Shown in pieces: positions 54,409 through 64,000 of a stretch of 64,000 bases of DNA. Each line of letters begins with the position of its first letter. Within the stretch, counting starts at the first letter, position 1. The notes under the pieces are model-generated. The model worked only from the letters and a program-made list of their open reading frames with translations, made no database searches and was not told the origin of the DNA. This DNA is from Sarcophilus harrisii (Eukaryota; Chordata; Mammalia; Dasyuromorphia; Dasyuridae): positions 430,133,106 through 430,197,105 of the forward strand of contig NC_045428.1 of NCBI RefSeq assembly GCF_902635505.1. Reading direction: 5' to 3'. The position numbers and the translations under genes are program-made.

Positions 54409-54814
54409 AAATACTCAGATACCTCTATTTGTATCCCAATGGGTCTTAATTAAACTCCTGGGTTTTGGAATATCTAGTTTCTTTCTAAGCAGAAGATGCT
54501 GTGACAGAAAGAGGTTTCTTGACCTCCCTACTTTACTCTTCTTTCTAATATATCTACATAAATCTCTGAGTTATTTCTCTATGTGTTGTTTAACTGTAGG
54601 AATTTTTTTTTTTTGTCTTTGTATCTAGGAGGCTAATAAAACAGTGATGACACATAGTTGGAGAGCAATAAATGTTTTGGTTTTTTTGCATTGAAATAAG
54701 TTGATTTGAATTTTATATTGGATTACATTAGATTTAATTTAATTCAATTCAAAGGGCCACATCAATAGGAGAACAAGAACCCAGAACAATGCCTGGATAC
54801 ACACTTGCTACACA

Positions 54815-54905
54815 GTCATGAAAGAATGGTATTAGATGTGTTCTGCTTGGCTTTACAGAGCAGCATTAGAAACAATGTGGTGGAGAAACTATTTTTAGTG
54901 CAACA
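54815..54905 (+). repeat. CR1/L3 fragment
   Basis: GTATTAGATGTGTTCTGCTT, GGCTTTACAGAGCAGCATTA and GAAACAATGTGGTGGAGA fit the sense CR1/L3 3' region. Confidence 0.5.
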
Positions 54906-54919
54906 TTAGGGGGAAGCCT

Positions 54920-55090
54920 CAAATAATAATAACTGATATTTATATGACATTTCAAAAGTACTTTATCTCATTTGAATCTCAAAACAGCTCTGTAAGGTAG
55001 GTACTATGGGTGTTATTATTCTCATTTTATAGTTAAGGAAACTGAGGATCAGCGAGATTAAATGCTAATCCATAGTCAAATACACAGGCC
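54920..55090 (-). repeat. MIR/THER1 SINE, antisense
   Basis: AACTGATATTTATATGACAT, TACTTTATCTCATTTGAATC, AACAGCTCTGTAAGGTAGGT, ACTATGGGTGTTATTATTCT and TTAAGGAAACTGAGGATC form a clear antisense THER1 copy. Confidence 0.82.
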
Positions 55091-55834
55091 TATCACCTAG
55101 ATCTTCATTGTTACAAGTCTAGCACTATTGTTAATCATTCCCTACTGCATGTAATGGAGTAGCTTTCTCTTGACTACATTCATGCACAGCTTGGATTTCC
55201 ACTCTTGGGACAGATTGAGAAAAAACTGTTTAGATATCTTTTGGACTAGAGGACTGTTGAAGTATCAGCCCTCAGTAGGAATAGCTCAGAGCTAGTATAG
55301 GTCCTATTTTAAAGCCTTCCCTGTCTTTACCATTTTCCTCCCTGCTTGCCTTGGTATGTCCCTGTTCCACCCCCTTCTCTATAGGAAACAACCTTCTCCT
55401 TTTTTCTCTAGACTAATGAAACCTGCTTAGGAAATGATCTGATAAACTCTTTCATATGGATATGACTGATAAGACTTAAAAGTGTTATTTATATCACCCA
55501 GGAATTTGTTTTAGTATGGATGTAACAGTTTTGTGACTGGGTTCTGTCAACAAGCAGAGACCTTGGATATGATGTACCTATCAATCACTCAGTCCTCTGC
55601 CTCTCACTGCTAAAATCTGAAGCTCTTTACATAGGAGTATGTATCAATCATTGTATCTTAACCATGATGTGCTACTCATATAGCTCTATTTCCGCCTCCT
55701 GTATGCTTCTCTTCCTTGCCAGACATGATTTATTGTTTCAATCACTCAGCCCCATTCAAATTTTTAATGAGCATTTTAGTTAGATTGTGTATGGAAGCAT
55801 GGGTACATATCCCACTTTTGATACCTAGATTTTA
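55091..55834. other. No gene seen
   Basis: Unique-looking, more GC-balanced than average. No supported exon or repeat. Confidence 0.4.
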
Positions 55835-56070
55835 GGTATATAGTGCAAGCATAGAGTCAGGAAAATCTGGCCTCAGACATTCACTAGTTGTGTGATCCCG
55901 AGCAAGTCTCTTAACCCTGTTTACCTCAGCTTTCTCATCTATAAAATCAATTGGAGAATAAAATGGCAAATCACTCTAGTATTTATACCAAGAAAACCCC
56001 AAATTGGTGTCACAAGATTTGGACATGACTGAAAGTGACAAAACAAAAAATACAAACAAACAAATTCAAA
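55835..56070 (+). repeat. tRNA-derived SINE (WSINE/SINE1-like)
   Basis: AAATCTGGCCTCAGACATTC, TGTGTGATCCCGAGCAAGTC, TCATCTATAAAATCAATTGG, AAAATGGCAAATCACTCTAG, ACCAAGAAAACCCCAAA and ATTTGGACATGACTGAAAGT form the long form, lacking part of its head. Confidence 0.82.
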
Positions 56071-57184
56071 AGCTATAAATTTGTGTCAGAAAATATATTA
56101 TGCCACTTAATTCCAGTTCCAGTCCTCTAAGGTAAAACAACAATAGCAACAGCAACTAACTCTCTCCTCCAAATTCTTTCAACTTAGAATCCAGTTCTTT
56201 ACTTTTCAGTTTCCAGAGCAGTAGTGGGGTAGAGGACAGAAATTCACCAGTTTGGAAATTCAGTATCTTATAATAGATCTTCTTTTTCCCTCCACCATAA
56301 CTATTTAGCAGAGGAGGAAAATGATTCTGGTAGTGAGTAAATATGGAACTTTGAACTAGGCTTCTCCACCATGGTTGTGGCTATTTCCATGGATAATTGA
56401 AAATCGATATTGATGTCTCCAGGGACCTCACTTTGCTGTGCATTGTTTGGGTTCAGTAGGGCATGAGTTAAGTAGTGTCACAGCTTTTGCATCTTAAAAT
56501 GTCATTGGTCTCACAGTGGGGGGCAAAGCAGAAGAAGGAGAAAGAGAAAACCATCAAAATCTTAACTCAAACTAAGCAAAGGAAAAATGGAGACATCAGC
56601 CCTTCTTTTTGCACATTTCTTTTTCATCATTTCTCTCTGTGTGAATGTTATTCACCTTCAAAATTTCATATCCCATGTTGTGTCTGACATCAGCCTCCCT
56701 ACTCCCATCTGCCATCTGCATCAGCTTTCACAGGTGCTGCACATCACAGGAGGCAAAAGGTTAAATGAAGCCATGTAAGGATTTCAGGAGGCTGGGAAAT
56801 GGCTAGGATATCCTCTCTTATATCTTGGGAAAAGTTGAAAGGAATAAATCTCTAGTCTCAGGATTTCATAAATAAACCAACCAATGAGAAATAAAAGAAA
56901 CTTTCCAGGATTCCTGAAATTATACTGTGTAGATGATATATTCTGTCTATTCTTGAGGATTCATAATCCCTGTCCTTATCCAGTTTTCTCTATTTTTCCT
57001 TTCAAGCTATTCAAGGTTATAGGCTGTCCAGGAAGGATGAAAGGCAGAGTTATTAGTTTGAATCTTATGAAGGCCTTACCTCCTCCATCCTCATCCCATT
57101 ACATATCTCTTGCCAAGCACCTGATGAAACTCCTCTACCCCTTTCCTAGGTCTACAAACTTGGCAAAACTAACAGTCTTTAGTC
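56071..57184. other. No gene recognised
   Basis: Unique-looking. A 120-codon plus-strand frame at 56,884-57,246 is the longest frame of this stretch. It has no recognised domain, and its end overlaps a SINE. Overlapping frames at 56,475-56,778 contain a hydrophobic stretch (LLFAHFFFIISLCVNV) but nothing else to support a gene. Confidence 0.35.
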
Positions 57185-57410
57185 CAGTGGTACCATGGAC
57201 AGATCGCTGGTCCTTGAAGAAAATCTTAATTCAAATCCAGCCTTAGATATTTATTAGCTGTGTGGCCTTGGACAAGTCACAACCTCTGTTTGCCTTAGTT
57301 TCATATTTAAAATGGAGATAACAATAGCACCTCCCTCCTAGGGACCTTGTGAGGATCATTTGAGATAATAATTGTAAAGTCCTTATCACATAGAATGAAA
57401 TAAATTTTAG
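57185..57410 (+). repeat. MIR-class or tRNA-type SINE
   Basis: TACCATGGACAGATCGCTGG, TTCAAATCCAGCCTTAGAT, TGTGTGGCCTTGGACAAGTC, GGAGATAACAATAGCACCTC and TTGTGAGGATCATTTGAGAT give a near-complete copy. Confidence 0.8.
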
Positions 57411-57436
57411 CTAAAAACAAATAAACAAACAAAAAA

Positions 57437-57682
57437 TCAATTAGGTGGTAGAGTAGATAAAGTGCTAGCCTGGAGTCAGAATGAGTCATCTCATGAGTTC
57501 AAAATTGGCCATAGATACTCACCATGTGTAACCATGGGCAAATCACTTAACCCTGTTTGCCTCAGTTTCCTCATTTGTAAAATGAACTGGAAATGGCCAA
57601 ACACTCCTGTCTCTTTGCCAAGAAAACCCCCAAAAGGGTCACAAGGACTCAGATGTAAATAGAACAAATGAACTTCAACAAA
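57437..57682 (+). repeat. tRNA-derived SINE (WSINE/SINE1-like)
   Basis: TCAATTAGGTGGTAGAGTAG, TTCAAAATTGGCCATAGATA, TTGCCTCAGTTTCCTCATTT, TGAACTGGAAATGGCCAAAC, CCAAGAAAACCCCCAAAAGG and TCACAAGGACTCAGATGTAA: long form, full length. It lies head-to-tail behind another SINE. Confidence 0.87.
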
Positions 57683-58679
57683 AAAGGAAGAAAAGAAGAA
57701 AACTAAATTTCTTAATCTTAGCAGTGAAGCCAATAATCTCCTCTGTAATGTTCAGTAGGCTCCTAACCACCCCACCCCAATCAAATAAAATTGGATCATG
57801 TGTTTGAGATTTTGCATACCATATGTGAACCCCATTTCCCATATGAGTGAAAATGCAACTTTTTACCACCTAATGACATGCTTCTGGGAACAGAAAGTTT
57901 ATAATAAAAATGTCCTACAAACTGAATAACTAATACTATTTCAATTATGCATTTAATACATGCCAAGATTAGCATACTTATAACTTCAAAGCTCTAGCTC
58001 TGAACAAAATCCAAGCTAATCCAAACTTGCTAACTCAGCATATTTGGTTTTCAGCCAGACTACATTATCCTGCTTACTTAGTAGATTTAATGTTATGTAA
58101 TTTGTTTTTTATTGCTTCATTTGTAAATCTTTCTCCTATTTCAGTTCTGGGTACTCATCAGAGGGCTTAGCTGGTCTTTTGTGATGGAGATGTCCATTTT
58201 TATAAAGGGATAAGAACTTGCATTAAAGAGGATAAGTAGCAAACACTGCAATTTATTGAGACCAAGAAACTAGATGCAGCATTGCATTCTAAAATTACTG
58301 AAGACAAAGATGGATAAAGTGCCAGAGGACAGGAAAAGAGCCATTCAGCAGTGAGTGCTGCCCTCAAGAAGAAAAGCTCTGGATTCTTTTGTAACTGGTT
58401 TAACTGATAAAAATACTGCTCAACTCATATATATTGCCTTCCAAATAGTATAATTTCTCCTCTTCCCTATATTACTTTCTCAGTGTTCATTTATTCCATT
58501 ACCATTATTAAAATTAAAAATCAGGGAATAAATGATATGCTCCTCAAAGGTCAAATGGCAATGCAATTCTTTCCAAATCCAGAAATGCCAAATCCCAATC
58601 TTATTCTTCAGAAAATGTCATTACTAACATCATGAATATGAATCAAACAACAACAAATAAGAATTTGTTAAATGGGAGA
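57683..58679. other. No gene seen
   Basis: About 1 kb of unique-looking sequence. No repeat or exon could be supported. Confidence 0.4.
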
Positions 58680-58830
58680 CATCTTGACATTATGGATAGA
58701 GAACAGACCTTGATGGCTGGAAAACTTGGATTCAAGTTCTCCTTCTAATTGTAGTAATTATGTGACCCTGGACAAGTCACTTGAATACTCTGTGTTCTAT
58801 ACGATTCTCTAATATTATGAATCACTGAGA
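58680..58830 (+). repeat. SINE (MIR/tRNA-type), diverged
   Basis: CATTATGGATAGAGAACAGA, TTGGATTCAAGTTCTCCTTC and TATGTGACCCTGGACAAGTC match the head and core. Confidence 0.6.
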
Positions 58831-58897
58831 GGATGCTTACTTACATAGGCAAGTTGGATTTCTACACACAGAAGTTCCTTATACAAATGAAATCACA

Positions 58898-58980
58898 GGT
58901 GTAGTCCCTATTTCTATGTATCAGGCTTCACACTACGTGCTGGGGTTGCAAAAACAAAACAGAAGAGTCTTTATATCTAG
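58898..58980 (-). repeat. L2 tail, antisense
   Basis: TATGTATCAGGCTTCACACT, ACGTGCTGGGGTTGCAAAA and AAACAGAAGAGTCTTTATAT fit the antisense L2 tail. Confidence 0.5.
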
Positions 58981-59633
58981 ATACCCTGAATGAAGATGAT
59001 AATGGAATAGTGGATGTACTTGGATGGTTGCCCTTAGAGTATGAGAAACAAAACAAGAATTGTTGGAATTAGAGCAATCAGTTACCAAGTGACAAGAGGC
59101 TAAAATATTTTTCTCTCAACTAGATTTTGGCCTGATGGCTAAAGGGACAGAACCAAAATTTTCATGGATCAAGAGAATTCTTGTGTGAAATTTTTTTTTC
59201 TCTCATTCCATTTGAGTCTTGTTTGAAAAAAAAATTAGCTTATTTGCACTTGCATGTCTTGTTGAATTGTGTAAATGTGGGATGAAGTATTGGTGGAGGA
59301 TTTTCATGAAGGAAACTTCAGGTTTTAGAATCATTGTCCTTAAGAAAGAGAAGAGGAACAGATTGTCCATTGCTAGAGTAAAATTCTAGAGCTTGACAGT
59401 GCTAATGTTAATTAATTGTTAAAGATAATGATTCCTTGAGTTCATAACATTTTTGAAAGTGAGAGTAGTCAGTGAAGTCTAATGATAATGTAACTCAAAT
59501 GGTAGAGATGGAATATTATTATTTCAATCCTCTCATAGTACTCTGTATTTTAAAAACTTCATTTTCATTTTCTTTCAACCCTTTCTCACCTTCATGAGAA
59601 TGTAAACATTTTCTTCCCTTTTATAGAATTTTC
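58981..59633. other. No gene seen
   Basis: Unique-looking AT-rich sequence. A TGAAGGAAACTTCA inverted repeat at about 59,308-59,321 is a short perfect palindrome-like hairpin of unknown meaning. Confidence 0.4.
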
Positions 59634-59646
59634 TCTTGATATGACT

Positions 59647-60435
59647 TTTTTTTAATTATAGCTTTTTATTTACAAGATATATGCATGGGTAATTTTTCAG
59701 CATTGACAGTTGAAAATCTTTTTGTTCCAACTTTTTCCCTCCTTCTCTCCACCCCTTCCCCCAGATGGCAGGTTGACCGATACATGTTAAATATGTTAAA
59801 GTATAAGTTAAATACAATATATGTATATATGTCCAAACAGTTATTTTGCTGTATAAAAAGAGTCGGACTCTGAAATATTTTACAATTAGCCTATGAAGGA
59901 AATAAAAAATACAGGTGGACAAAAATATAGGGACTGGGAATTCTATGTAGTGGTTCAAAGTCATCTCCCAGAGTTCTTTCCCTGGGTGTAGCTGGTTCAG
60001 TTCATTACTGCTCTATTGGAACTGATTTGGTTCATCTCATTGTTGAAGAGGGCCACATCCATTAGAATTGATCATCATATAGTATTGTTGTTGAGGTATA
60101 TGATGATCTTCTGGTCCTGCTCATTTCACTCAGTATCAGTTCATGTAAGTCTCTCCAGGACTTTCTGAAATCATCCTGCTGGTCATTTCTTACAGAACAA
60201 TAATATTCCTTAATATTCATATATCACAATTTATTTAGCCATTCTCCAATTGATGGACATCCACTTGGTTTCCAGTTTCTGGCCATTACAAAGAGGGCTA
60301 CCACAAATGTTCTTGCACATATAGGTCCCTTTCCCTTCTTTAATATATCTTTGAAATATAAGCCTAGTAGTAACACTGCTGGGACAAAGGCTATGCAGTT
60401 TGAGTATGCTAGTATGCTAGCTTTTTGAGCATAGT
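59647..60435 (-). mobile_element. 5'-truncated L1, antisense, with target-site duplication
   Basis: T-rich start, ATATATGCATGGGTAATTTT, CAGATGGCAGGTTGACCG, GCTCATTTCACTCAGTATCA and TTGATGGACATCCACTTGG. The minus-strand frame at 60,224-60,496 reads SIGEWLNKL and PAVLLLGLYFKDILKKGK, the ORF2 tail. TCTTGATATGACT flanks it at 59,634-59,646 and 60,436-60,448 (13 of 13). Its 3' UTR has a variant block near 59,860-59,960 not shared with the other L1 tails here. Confidence 0.93.
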
Positions 60436-60448
60436 TCTTGATATGACT

Positions 60449-60887
60449 GTTAAAGAGTTTTGCCATCTCCTGGGACTGATACATATTAAGTGACATATCA
60501 AATTCATTTTCAAAACTTTGCTTTGTTTCTTCTAGCCAAATATGAACCTTTTATCATCCATCCTTCATTTTCTTTTTATCATACATATATTCTTCCATGC
60601 TACCTCATAATATCTTTTCTTCCTTCATTTGAGTAACATTCACCCATTTCCTTCAAATTGCTAATTTAAAAACTGATTTTTAAAGAATAATTTTCATAAT
60701 ATAGAATACTTAACAATAGACAATGATGGAACAAGATGAGTTAAACTTTGCAAATTTATGTACATGTGTGTGTATGTGTTCCTTGTATTTCACTGGGCTT
60801 AACCATATTAATAGTTTCATTTCATACAACCTAATGACTCTTTGTCTTTACTCTTCTCCACATTTCTTAAAATCAGATCTTTTTGTT
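60449..60887. other. No gene seen
   Basis: AT-rich and unassigned. Some CATTT-rich pyrimidine sequence near 60,540-60,660. Confidence 0.4.
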
Positions 60888-61050
60888 GGGCAGCGAGGTG
60901 CTCTAACTGATAATGGGAGAGATTTGGAGTCATGAAACCTGAATTCAAATCCTCTTCAGATTCTTATAAGTTGTGTAACCCTAAATAAGTCACTTAAATT
61001 CTTCTGCCCTCAGAATCCTTATCTGTAAAATGAACATAATATGAGCACAT
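60888..61050 (+). repeat. tRNA-derived SINE (WSINE/SINE1-like)
   Basis: GGGCAGCGAGGTGCTCTAAC, ACCTGAATTCAAATCCTCTT, TTGTGTAACCCTAAATAAGT and TTATCTGTAAAATGAACA give the head and core. The 3' end is unclear. Confidence 0.75.
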
Positions 61051-61229
61051 AAAAATTTGTATGATCAAATATATACTTTAAAATGACCCATTTAGTGGTT
61101 GACATTATATTTGGATATGCATATGAATAACGATATGCTACATAAATAGATGTAAATATAATACCAAATAAATCTCATTATTGGATCATATTTTAATTGC
61201 TCTTAATGAAAATAAGAATCATAATATCG

Positions 61230-61350
61230 TATTGCTATATTGGCTATAGACCCAGCAAGATCTAGGTCCAAGCCCCTTCTCTTATGTATACTGAATGTAT
61301 TACCTTGGACAACTACTTTAACTTCTTAGTTCAATAGGCAACTAAGATTA
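61230..61350 (+). repeat. MIR-class SINE fragment
   Basis: ATTGGCTATAGACCCAGCAA, GATCTAGGTCCAAGCC and TTACCTTGGACAACTACTTT fit a MIR head and core. Confidence 0.5.
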
Positions 61351-61514
61351 GAAGTTGTACAGAAAGTGTCAAGTTGAATTGGTAGAGAAGATTTCCTCAA
61401 CTGATAGTTTTCACCATCAATAATGTCAGTTCAAGTTCCTATTCCTTAACGAAAATTAATTATATAATTTATTAAAAATTTTATACATATGCTACATTCC
61501 TTTGGGAGACTGTA

Positions 61515-61620
61515 AGAATACTGAGGGCTAGAACAATCTCTTAATATTGTCTGAATTTTTCTGTTCATTGTAAGCACTTGATGTAGTCTTTTATTTAATG
61601 AATAGATTATTAAATTCAGA
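61515..61620 (+). repeat. L2 3' end, degraded
   Basis: TACTGAGGGCTAGAACAATC, TTCATTGTAAGCACTTGATG and TTTATTTAATGAATAG fit a diverged L2 tail. Confidence 0.4.
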
Positions 61621-61764
61621 AGTAATTGATTTTTTTGACCAATTTATTTGTTAGGATAGTTGAAACTCTCAGATGACTTCCTCTACTTTTTTGTGCAGGG
61701 GAGCAATGATTTTCATATTATACAGAAAGTTTTCTAAAATTACCTTCTTTTATTTTAATCAATA

Positions 61765-61850
61765 GCAGCATTTATTGAAAGGCTAGTTTAATTAAAGTAT
61801 TGTCCTAAGTGCTGAAACTTTTAGACTCTTTAGCAAGAATAAAAATTCTC
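61765..61850 (-). repeat. L2 tail, antisense
   Basis: TAGCAGCATTTATTGAAAGG and TTGTCCTAAGTGCTGAAAC fit a degraded antisense L2 tail. Confidence 0.4.
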
Positions 61851-61891
61851 AACACCTTGAATCAACGGAAACTGGAAAATTACATAACACT

Positions 61892-61911
61892 TTGTGTGTG
61901 TGTGTGTGTGT
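61892..61911. repeat. (GT)n microsatellite
   Basis: TTGTGTGTGTGTGTGTGTGT, about 20 bp. A second short TG run lies at about 62,076-62,089. Confidence 0.93.
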
Positions 61912-62654
61912 ATTCCCTAAATTATAGCAGCCAAACACCCAAATCTAACATATTAGTTTAATTTTTAAGGATAATTTATATAGAATTAACTCTAATTTGC
62001 AGTCATCTCTATCTGGCCATGTTCTGTGTTGTGCATGTGGTTTTTCTCCCTCATAGATAATAGCTTCCATTTTCTGTGTGTGTGTGTGGTCTGTGCAGCA
62101 CATTATCTTCAGCACCTAACAATATTCAGGATAAATCAGCGATGGCAAAATGACCTTTATCATCACTCTCCCTAAGCTGAATAAAAAGCTTGTTAAACAT
62201 GTTGAGCAGTGCCCCCTTAGAAACTAAATGACAGGCAAATTACAGTGGCTGAAAAAAAGTGGCATACAGTACCGTAGATAACTATTTCAAGAGAATGTTT
62301 CTCTTTGCAAATGTTTTCATTCAGTACCTCCCCAGTTTTCTCTGGCACATTGGATTGTATTACCAGGCCCTTCTGGAACACAGAATTATTATTTGATGTA
62401 TTACAAGGGATGTTGAGATTTCATTTGTGCTCTATTTCATTTTTCAATTATTCATAGTTTAGCTGTTTGTGTAGTTATGTCAATAAGGACATTTCTAATT
62501 GCAAAAAACACTTAATTTTGCATAGAAAGTACATTTCCCAAATTTTCCATATTATACTATAAATCTGAGTTTTTAGCAGACTGAAGAAAAAAATGAGCCA
62601 AAATTTTACTTCATATCTGGAAGCATTTATATGCAAAATTCCATAGCTTTTATG
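61912..62654. other. Unique sequence; possible conserved noncoding block
   Basis: No repeat recognised. From about 62,090 to 62,500 the sequence has balanced composition, few low-complexity runs, an octamer-like TTTGCAAATG at 62,307-62,316 and several TAAT-type cores. No exon-like frame. Confidence 0.4.
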
Positions 62655-62825
62655 GCTATATTTCAGAGTTCATCTTGTCTAGTATCCTTATTTTAAAGTT
62701 GAGGAAATTGAAATCCAAGGAAGTAGGTGATTTGCACAAAGTTACACAAAATCTGTCAGTGGATAGAGTGGACAGATTTGAGGCCCAGACTTTAAACACA
62801 TACCCAGTGGAATGGATTGCTTTAA
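62655..62825 (-). repeat. MIR-class SINE, antisense
   Basis: GTATCCTTATTTTAAAGTTG, AGGAAATTGAAATCCAAGGA, GATTTGCACAAAGTTACAC and TTTGAGGCCCAGACTTTAAA follow the antisense MIR order. Confidence 0.72.
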
Positions 62826-62872
62826 AAGCAATTAGGGCACTGTTCCTAGGAGAGCAATGGATATTATCTTTT

Positions 62873-62990
62873 ATGGATGAATGTAAGCTCCTTAAGGACA
62901 GAAATTGTTTTGATTTTGTCTTCACATTTCCAATAACTAGAACAGAGTTTGGCAGCTAGTAGTCACTTAATGAAATATTTGTTAATTGAT
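62873..62990 (+). repeat. L2 LINE 3' end
   Basis: TGTAAGCTCCTTAAGGACAG, AACAGAGTTTGGCAGCTAGT and ACTTAATGAAATATTTGTTA form a good L2 3' tail. Confidence 0.75.
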
Positions 62991-63199
62991 TGATAGAGCT
63001 CAAACTCTATCCTGACTAACTGTCAGAAAGATTACAGATGTTCTTGTATCATATAGATGACTGAATAAGCTGATCTCTCTTTATTAAAAATATAACAATG
63101 AACTTTTTTTAAAAAAAAACTGAACTTGTGATTTCCTTAGATTGGTAAGCTCCTGGCAAAGGACTCACTCTATCAATGACCATTTATATCTGTTCTGTA

Positions 63200-63345
63200 A
63201 GTAAGAATCTTAGAGATTTGTCTGCAGACACTAAGAAGTTAAATGACTTGGCCAAAGTCACAAGAGTCAGTAGGTGTCTTGAACCTAGGTTTGAACCCAG
63301 GTTTTCTTGAGTCTGAATCTAGCTCTTCTACTATCTCATGTTACC
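63200..63345 (-). repeat. MIR-class SINE, antisense
   Basis: TAAATGACTTGGCCAAAGTC, ACAAGAGTCAGTAGGTGTCT, AGGTTTGAACCCAGGTTTTC and TAGCTCTTCTACTATCTCA follow the antisense MIR order. Confidence 0.75.
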
Positions 63346-63824
63346 ACTTTGAGCATCAAATACAAAACAAAAACAAAAAATAACTTATTACATATAAATT
63401 AATCACTTCTAACGCATAAGTATCATAACATATTTCAATGACTCTAACTCCTCATCAGAACTATTTGTCCATTCATACCATCTTACTTTCGTTGATATAA
63501 TCATACTGTGCACTCTGTTATTCTACTCTGTTTTTTCCACTTTATTTCATTTGCTTTATTTGCCAGATTTCTTTGCTTGTGTCACAATTCTTAAATAGTA
63601 CTCCCCACCAATTCCCCAACTGGGCCTCCTTTTTTTTTTAGTTCTTCAACAAGATTAAACAAGCAGATCCATTGGGCATAGCTAAAAGGGTAAAGTGCTA
63701 TATAATTGCTGTCCATGACCTCTGGTTGAATGAATTTCATGAAAATCTTTTCTTTCCTTAACAATTTTACTTCAATCATATGAGATATTCTAGGCAACAT
63801 ATTTTTGAAGGAAGTGCTCTCTGT
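63346..63824. other. No gene seen
   Basis: Unique-looking. The 69-codon minus-strand frame at 63,591-63,800 has no recognised domain. Confidence 0.4.
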
Positions 63825-63905
63825 GCCTGTCTTCTGTCACTGTCTCTCTTTCTCTCTCCCCTCTTCTCTCTCTGTCTTTCTCTTTTTTCTTCCCTTTCTG
63901 CCCCA
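63825..63905. repeat. Pyrimidine-rich (CT)n tract
   Basis: Irregular TC and TCTCTG units on the plus strand, about 80 bp. Confidence 0.85.
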
Positions 63906-64000
63906 CTTTGATGATGTGAGATACCTGCTTCTTGCTGCCTCATCTCCTTAGGGAAGGGCAATATTAATAATTTAGGGAATAAAAATATATGAAAGGGAAA

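Noticed and set aside
54221-54628. 135-codon plus-strand frame
   Set aside because: Its N-terminal half is a translated tRNA-type SINE; the remainder has no domain.
56884-57246. 120-codon plus-strand frame
   Set aside because: No recognisable family; the end lies in a SINE; no splice or promoter support. Considered chance, with modest certainty.

Overview
The window looks like intergenic or deep-intronic nuclear DNA from a marsupial. It is AT-rich by eye, CG dinucleotides are rare, and I recognise no host protein-coding exon, structural RNA gene, CpG island or promoter. The marsupial assignment rests on three repeats known from memory: an L1 lineage with a characteristic 3' UTR and ORF2 tail (many copies), the tRNA-derived WSINE/SINE1-type element (clearest at 54,241-54,408), and a solo LTR of a type seen in marsupials (23,342-23,743). 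A large older layer of L2, CR1/L3 and MIR/THER1 fragments lies beneath them. An Australian marsupial is plausible, but I cannot fix the species.

Layout. 1-14,100: unique AT-rich DNA with L2, MIR and SINE pieces, GA and CA microsatellites and two 5'-truncated L1 insertions with target-site duplications (1,547-1,735; 11,257-11,920). 14,100-21,000: a dense LINE block holding a CR1/L3 tail, an L1 5' end facing right, an old antisense L1 ORF2 with a younger L1 nested inside it, and a second antisense L1. 21,000-27,500: MIR pieces, a long pyrimidine tract, a solo LTR with a 6-bp duplication, and a near-identical 195-bp direct duplication 1.7 kb apart. 27,500-36,400: a sense L1 3' half, L1 5' ends without 3' ends, antisense L2 remains, several SINEs and a 77-bp GA tract. 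36,400-40,350: a complex L1 locus in which an L1 5' piece fused to a copy of neighbouring DNA has landed inside an older L1 ORF2. 40,350-46,000: mostly unique sequence, including an L1 3' end and two possible conserved blocks. 46,000-50,750: CR1, L2 and L1 pieces, then a long sense CR1/L3 copy split by a pyrimidine-rich insertion. 50,750-64,000: mostly unique sequence with compound microsatellites, SINEs, one antisense L1 3' end and L2/MIR pieces.

No set of genes here works together. The main biology is retrotransposition: target-site duplications, 5' truncation, nesting and local sequence copying. I found no previously undescribed biological system. The most unusual objects are the two local direct duplications and the chimeric insertion at 38,055-39,636. 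Repeat family names come from memory of consensus sequences, not from a database search, so boundaries are usually good to tens of bases; target-site duplications were read base by base.
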